This document shows, in pieces, positions 60,364 to 64,000 of a stretch of DNA of 64,000 bases; positions within the stretch are counted from its first letter, which is position 1; every line of letters starts with the position of its first letter. The notes beneath the pieces were generated by a model. That model was given only the letters and a program-made list of their open reading frames with translations. It was not told the origin of the DNA and did not search any database. The position numbers and the translations under genes are program-made. Source of the stretch: Streptomyces sp. GESEQ-35 (GTDB taxonomy: Bacteria > Actinomycetota > Actinomycetes > Streptomycetales > Streptomycetaceae); assembly GCF_017948485.1 (NCBI RefSeq), contig NZ_JAFFSX010000006.1, positions 310,001-374,000 on the forward strand. Direction: 5' to 3'.

Positions 60364-61314
60364 ATGAGTCTGCGTTCGCCCGGATGGCTGCTGCTCCTGG
60401 TGCCGCTCGCCGGACTGATCGGCGCGTATCTGCTGGTGCAGCGCAGGCGCCGCCGCTACGCCGTCCGGTTCACCAACCTCGATCTGCTCGACAAGGTGGC
60501 GCCCCATCGGCCGGGCTGGCGGCGGCACGTCCCGGCTGCTGCCTTCTGCGCGATGCTCGGGCTGCTGATCGTCGGGTTCGCGCGTCCCACCGCAGATGTG
60601 CAGGTGCCGCGCGAGCGGGCCACGATCATGATCGCCTTCGATGTCTCCGGCTCCATGGAGGCCACCGACGTCGAGCCCACCCGCATGGAAGCGGCCAAGC
60701 GCGCCGCCGTTACTTTCGTCGACCGGCTGCCCGAGCGGTTCAACGCCGGACTGGTGCCGTTCAGCGGTACCACCACCGTCGCGGTCCCGCCGACCACCGA
60801 CCGCGTGGTGCTGCGCCGGGCCATCGAACAGCTCACCCCGGGTCAGGCCACGGCGATCGGCGACGCCGTGATCGCTTCGCGAGACGCGATCCGGACACTC
60901 GACAAGGAGGCCGAGACCGAGCCGCCGCCCGCACACATCGTGCTGCTGTCCGACGGCGCCAACACCGCAGGCCGCTCGGTGGAGTCGGCAGCCGCGGAGA
61001 TCGCCGCCGACCGCATCCCGGTCTCGACGATCGCGTACGGCACCGAGGACGGGGTCATCGAGTTCCCGGACGGCCGTGTCCTGCGGGTCCCCGTCGACGG
61101 CCCCGCACTGGAGGATCTCGCCGAGCGCACGGGCGGCGACTTCCACGAGGCCGCGACGGGAGAGGAGCTCCAGGACGTCTACGAGGACATCGGCAGCTCC
61201 GTCGGCCACCGCACCGAGGAACGTGAGATCTGGCAGTGGTTCGTGGCCGCCGGTCTCATCACGGCCCTGGCCGCCGCCGCGACCTCGCTGCTCTGGTTCT
61301 CCCGGCTGCCCTGA
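60364..61314 (+). CDS. VWA-domain membrane protein (BatA-like)
   Basis: A 316-residue protein: transmembrane helices at about 7-25, 57-73 and 290-310, with a von Willebrand A domain between the second and third holding a full MIDAS motif (DVSGS, 93-97, and a later TAIGD). By analogy with Bat proteins the domain faces outside or into the periplasm-like space. ATG 60364 follows GAAGGGGGTCC. Confidence 0.92.
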   Translation: MSLRSPGWLLLLVPLAGLIGAYLLVQRRRRRYAVRFTNLDLLDKVAPHRPGWRRHVPAAAFCAMLGLLIVGFARPTADVQVPRERATIMIAFDVSGSMEATDVEPTRMEAAKRAAVTFVDRLPERFNAGLVPFSGTTTVAVPPTTDRVVLRRAIEQLTPGQATAIGDAVIASRDAIRTLDKEAETEPPPAHIVLLSDGANTAGRSVESAAAEIAADRIPVSTIAYGTEDGVIEFPDGRVLRVPVDGPALEDLAERTGGDFHEAATGEELQDVYEDIGSSVGHRTEEREIWQWFVAAGLITALAAAATSLLWFSRLP

Positions 61315-61344
61315 CGGGACCCATTCACCGACGTTGGAGGAACG

Positions 61345-62604
61345 ATGCCCGACCAGTCGTACACCGGCCCTCCCGGATCCCCGGGGCCCGCGGTACCGAC
61401 CCGCCCACCGGGGCGTACGGATCCCAGCGGGCCGCAGACGCCGGGGGAGCAGGGGGAGATACCCGCGCCGGCCGGTCCCGGAGCCGGCCCTCACGGGGAG
61501 CGCGGTGCGCCGGGGCAGGGCCTGGCGTCGGCCGCCCCTGGTCTCGGCGGTGTGGCGGACGCCGGTGATTCGGGCGAGGGCGCGGCGGCCGCCGGTCCTG
61601 GCTCTGGCCCCGGTCCCGGTCCCGGTTCCGGCCCGGACGGCGAGGCCCAGAGTACGGGCGCGGATGCTGCCGAGCCCCGGCTCGGCCCCGACCGGGGCTC
61701 CGATGCCGGGCGTACGCGTTCCGCGCCTGACACCGTCCCCCATCTCGGCCTCGGCCACCCACGCGGCCCCGCCTTCCTTCCCGGCCGGCCGCCGGCGCCC
61801 CACGCCGTGGACGCCACCGGACAGACCCCGGCCGTCACTTACACCACTCCGCAATCGCCGCTCCCGTCCCCTCCCCGCACCACCACCCGCCGCCCCCTCA
61901 CCGCCGCGATCCTCGCCGCCGTCCTCACGGGCGGGTGCGCCGGATACGTCGCCGGAGCCTTCGGAGACCGCGACCCCGCCGCCCCGGCCGTCACCGCAGC
62001 CTCCGGGGACCTGGAAGCCGTGGCCGCCCGTGTCCTGCCCAGCGTCGTCTCCGTGGTGACCGCGTCCGGGCAGGGGTCGGGGTTCGTGTTCGACGAGCGG
62101 GGGCGGATCCTCACCAACGCGCATGTGGTGGAGGGAAGTTCTCGGGTGTCCGTCGAGCTCCAGGACGGACGGAGGCTGAGCGCCGAGGTGATCGGCGACG
62201 ACCCCGCGCACGACGTGGCCGTGCTGGAGCCGGAGACCGCACGGGGACTGCGGGCCGCCGAGCTGGCCACCGCCGGCCGTCCGGCCGTCGGCGACACGGT
62301 CCTCGCGATCGGCTCCCCGCTCGGCCTGAGCGGCACCGTCACCTCCGGCATCGTGAGCGCCCTGGACCGGGCCGTGACCCTGGGGGAGGGCGCCGGGCGA
62401 CAGCAGCGCGCCCTCCAGACCGACGCCTCGATCAACCCCGGCAACTCCGGCGGCCCGCTGGTCGACGACGACGGACGGGTCATCGGCATCAATACGGCCA
62501 TCGCGACGTTGGACCAGCAAAGGGGCGGCTCCATCGGCATCGGCTTCGCGATCCCCGTGGCCGATGCGGCGGACGCCGCGCAGACCATCATCGACGGTGG
62601 GTAG
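61345..62604 (+). CDS. Membrane-anchored trypsin-like (HtrA-type) serine protease without PDZ domain
   Basis: A 419-residue protein: a Pro/Gly-rich cytoplasmic tail (1-180), one transmembrane helix (about 184-205), and a trypsin-like domain with His260 (NAHVVEG), Asp290 (HDVAVLE) and Ser368 (GNSGGPL). It ends at TIIDGG, where HtrA proteins continue into a PDZ domain, so that regulatory domain is absent. It is in the same unit as MoxR, DUF58 and VWA genes, and the response regulator follows after ten bases. Confidence 0.9.
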   Translation: MPDQSYTGPPGSPGPAVPTRPPGRTDPSGPQTPGEQGEIPAPAGPGAGPHGERGAPGQGLASAAPGLGGVADAGDSGEGAAAAGPGSGPGPGPGSGPDGEAQSTGADAAEPRLGPDRGSDAGRTRSAPDTVPHLGLGHPRGPAFLPGRPPAPHAVDATGQTPAVTYTTPQSPLPSPPRTTTRRPLTAAILAAVLTGGCAGYVAGAFGDRDPAAPAVTAASGDLEAVAARVLPSVVSVVTASGQGSGFVFDERGRILTNAHVVEGSSRVSVELQDGRRLSAEVIGDDPAHDVAVLEPETARGLRAAELATAGRPAVGDTVLAIGSPLGLSGTVTSGIVSALDRAVTLGEGAGRQQRALQTDASINPGNSGGPLVDDDGRVIGINTAIATLDQQRGGSIGIGFAIPVADAADAAQTIIDGG

Positions 62605-62614
62605 GTGGTCGTAC

Positions 62615-63283
62615 ATGAGGCTGCTCGTGGTCGAGGACGAGGAAGACCTGGTCGTCGCGCTCAAGGTCGGGCTGGTCAGGGCGGGCTACGCCGTCGATGT
62701 CGCCCCGGACGTCGACACCGCGACGGAGAAGCTCGCCGTCAACGACTACGACCTGGTCCTGCTGGACCTCAACCTGCCCGACGGGGACGGCTTCTCGGTG
62801 TGCCGGGCCATCCGCACCACCCCCGGCGGCCCCCGCATCCTGATGCTCACTGCCCGCGACCGGCTCGCCGACCGGGTGCGCGGCCTCGACGAGGGCGCCG
62901 ACGACTACCTCGTCAAACCCTTCGCCCTGCCCGAACTCCTCGCCCGCATCAGGGCGTTGCTCCGCCGCGAGGACGGCGGCACCTCGGTCGTCGAGGTCGG
63001 CGAACTCCGGCTGGACACCGCCCGCTTCGAGGCGTACCGCGGTGCTCGCCAACTCCTGCTCACACCCAAGGAGTTCGGCGTCCTGCACTATCTGATGACC
63101 CGCCCCGGACGCGTCGTACCGACCGAGGAGCTGCTGGAGCACGTGTGGGACGAGCACGCCGACCCGTTCACCAACACCGTGCGCGTCACGGTCGGTTCGC
63201 TGCGCCGGAAGATCACCGGTGAGGAGGAGCCGCTCATCGAGACGGTGATACGGCAGGGCTACCGGCTGAAGGAGACGTCATGA
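62615..63283 (+). CDS. OmpR/PhoB-family response regulator
   Basis: A 222-residue regulator: receiver domain with phospho-acceptor Asp51 (LVLLDLNLPDGDG) and Lys in DDYLVKPF, and a winged-helix DNA-binding domain (LLLTPKEFGVLHYLMTRPGRVV). ATG 62615 follows GTAGGTGG. Its stop overlaps the kinase ATG, forming a cognate pair. Confidence 0.94.
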   Translation: MRLLVVEDEEDLVVALKVGLVRAGYAVDVAPDVDTATEKLAVNDYDLVLLDLNLPDGDGFSVCRAIRTTPGGPRILMLTARDRLADRVRGLDEGADDYLVKPFALPELLARIRALLRREDGGTSVVEVGELRLDTARFEAYRGARQLLLTPKEFGVLHYLMTRPGRVVPTEELLEHVWDEHADPFTNTVRVTVGSLRRKITGEEEPLIETVIRQGYRLKETS

Positions 63284-64000
63284 AGCGCCCACGCCTTCCC
63301 CGCCGCCTCCGCTTCCGCCTCCCGGCCTTCACCCACACCATCCGCTTCCGCCTCACCGTCCTCTACTCCGGCCTCCTCTTCGTCCTCACCGCACTCGTCC
63401 TGGGCGGCACCTACCTGGCCGTGGAGCGCAGCGGCGAGGCGCACCCCGTCACCAACCAGTTCTCCGTCACGAAGATCAGGGACGGTCAGGAGATCGGCGA
63501 GTTCGACGCGGTGAAGGTCCAGGAGGTCGAGGCGGCCGTCAACTACGAGACGCTCGCCAACCTCCGCCGCTTCTCCCTCGGCCTGCTGGGTGGCCTCGCC
63601 GTCGCCAGCCTCGCCATCGGCTGGATCCTCTCCGGCCGCGCGCTGCGCCCCGTGCGCTCCATCTCCCGTACGGCCGCCGAGATCCAGGCCACCGACCTCT
63701 CCCAGCGCATCCGCCTGGGCGGCCCCAAGGACGAGCTGCGCGACCTCGCCGACACCGTCGACTCCATGCTCGACCGGCTCGACGAGGCGTTCCGCGCCCA
63801 GCGTCAGCTGATCGACGACGCCTCCCACGAGCTGCGCAGCCCGCTCGCCATCATCCGCGCCAATGTGGACGCCGTCCTCACGGCCGAGGAGTCCGACGAG
63901 GAGGAGCGGCGCATCGCCGCCCGCAGCGTCGACCGGGCCACCACCCGGATGACCCGTCTCGTCGAGGACCTGCTCGCCACCGCCCGCCGCAGCGCGCCCG
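63280..64000 (+). CDS. Membrane sensor histidine kinase, truncated by the window end
   Basis: The first 240 residues are visible: basic N-terminus, transmembrane helix at about 24-46, a short extracytoplasmic loop (47-95), second helix (97-118), HAMP domain (119-172) and HisKA with His183 (DASHELRSPLAII). The ATPase domain lies beyond 64000. The ATGA overlap with the response regulator gene marks it as partner. The short sensor loop suggests membrane stress or a small ligand as signal. Confidence 0.9.
   Translation, partial: MKRPRLPRRLRFRLPAFTHTIRFRLTVLYSGLLFVLTALVLGGTYLAVERSGEAHPVTNQFSVTKIRDGQEIGEFDAVKVQEVEAAVNYETLANLRRFSLGLLGGLAVASLAIGWILSGRALRPVRSISRTAAEIQATDLSQRIRLGGPKDELRDLADTVDSMLDRLDEAFRAQRQLIDDASHELRSPLAIIRANVDAVLTAEESDEEERRIAARSVDRATTRMTRLVEDLLATARRSAP

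Overview
The window looks like core chromosome of a Streptomyces. GC content is very high, most third codon positions are G or C, GTG starts and ATGA/GTGA start-stop overlaps are frequent, and gene order (infC-rpmI-rplT, SpoU methyltransferase, orphan histidine kinase, pheST, argCJBDR, argG, argH) is the one known from Streptomyces. I see no rRNA, tRNA, CRISPR array, prophage or transposase gene. The region reads as conserved housekeeping genes interleaved with small regulator/target pairs.

Layout. 1-9.9 kb is a catabolic and transport part: a cupin regulator with a solute-binding-like protein, a TDT-family exporter facing a LysR regulator, and a PuuD-like hydrolase, a GntR/FCD regulator, a type-I glutamine synthetase homologue (GlnA4-like), an aldehyde dehydrogenase and an SDR oxidoreductase around a tandem-repeat operator, closed by a PLP-dependent alanine-racemase-fold enzyme. 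10-15.5 kb holds a proline-rich membrane protein coupled to a mycosin-like protease, an exported class A beta-lactamase-fold protein, an SseB protein and a DUF1844 protein. 15.5-23.4 kb is translation: a structured leader, infC (ATC start), rpmI, rplT, an rRNA methyltransferase, a soluble histidine kinase and pheST. 23.4-41 kb is mixed: a SpoIIE-type phosphatase, a TPR regulator, a Nudix protein, a 3-hydroxyacyl-CoA dehydrogenase, a secreted GHL10 protein, an EamA transporter and MocR regulator with overlapping start codons, a GNAT, a degenerate histidine phosphatase, a secreted GH51 arabinofuranosidase, a cysteine desulfurase facing a CGNR regulator, and hypotheticals. 41.2-46.1 kb is argCJBDR. 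46.2-52 kb, on the minus strand, is a flavin electron-transfer operon (flavocytochrome reductase, three-domain FMN-binding protein, ApbE), a transpeptidase-like protein, a PNPOx-like protein and a duplicated secreted protein. 52.1-54.8 kb is argG and argH. 55-58.1 kb is an aldo/keto reductase and a TetR/MFS pair. 58.3 kb to the end is one tightly packed unit: small exported protein, MoxR, DUF58, VWA protein, anchored trypsin-like protease, response regulator and sensor kinase (cut by the window end).

How it works together. The arg genes give the acetyl cycle and the last steps of arginine synthesis, with an ArgR repressor at the end of its own operon and a similar box at the argC and argG promoters. 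The translation genes are preceded by hairpins suited to feedback control. The features most worth following are the three-domain FMN protein operon, the MoxR/protease/two-component unit with a hairpin over its first ribosome binding site, the overlapping start codons of the EamA/MocR pair, the infC leader, a concentric TetR operator, and short repeats. One 22-bp repeat is present six times at gene 3' ends and supplies the stop codon of two genes.
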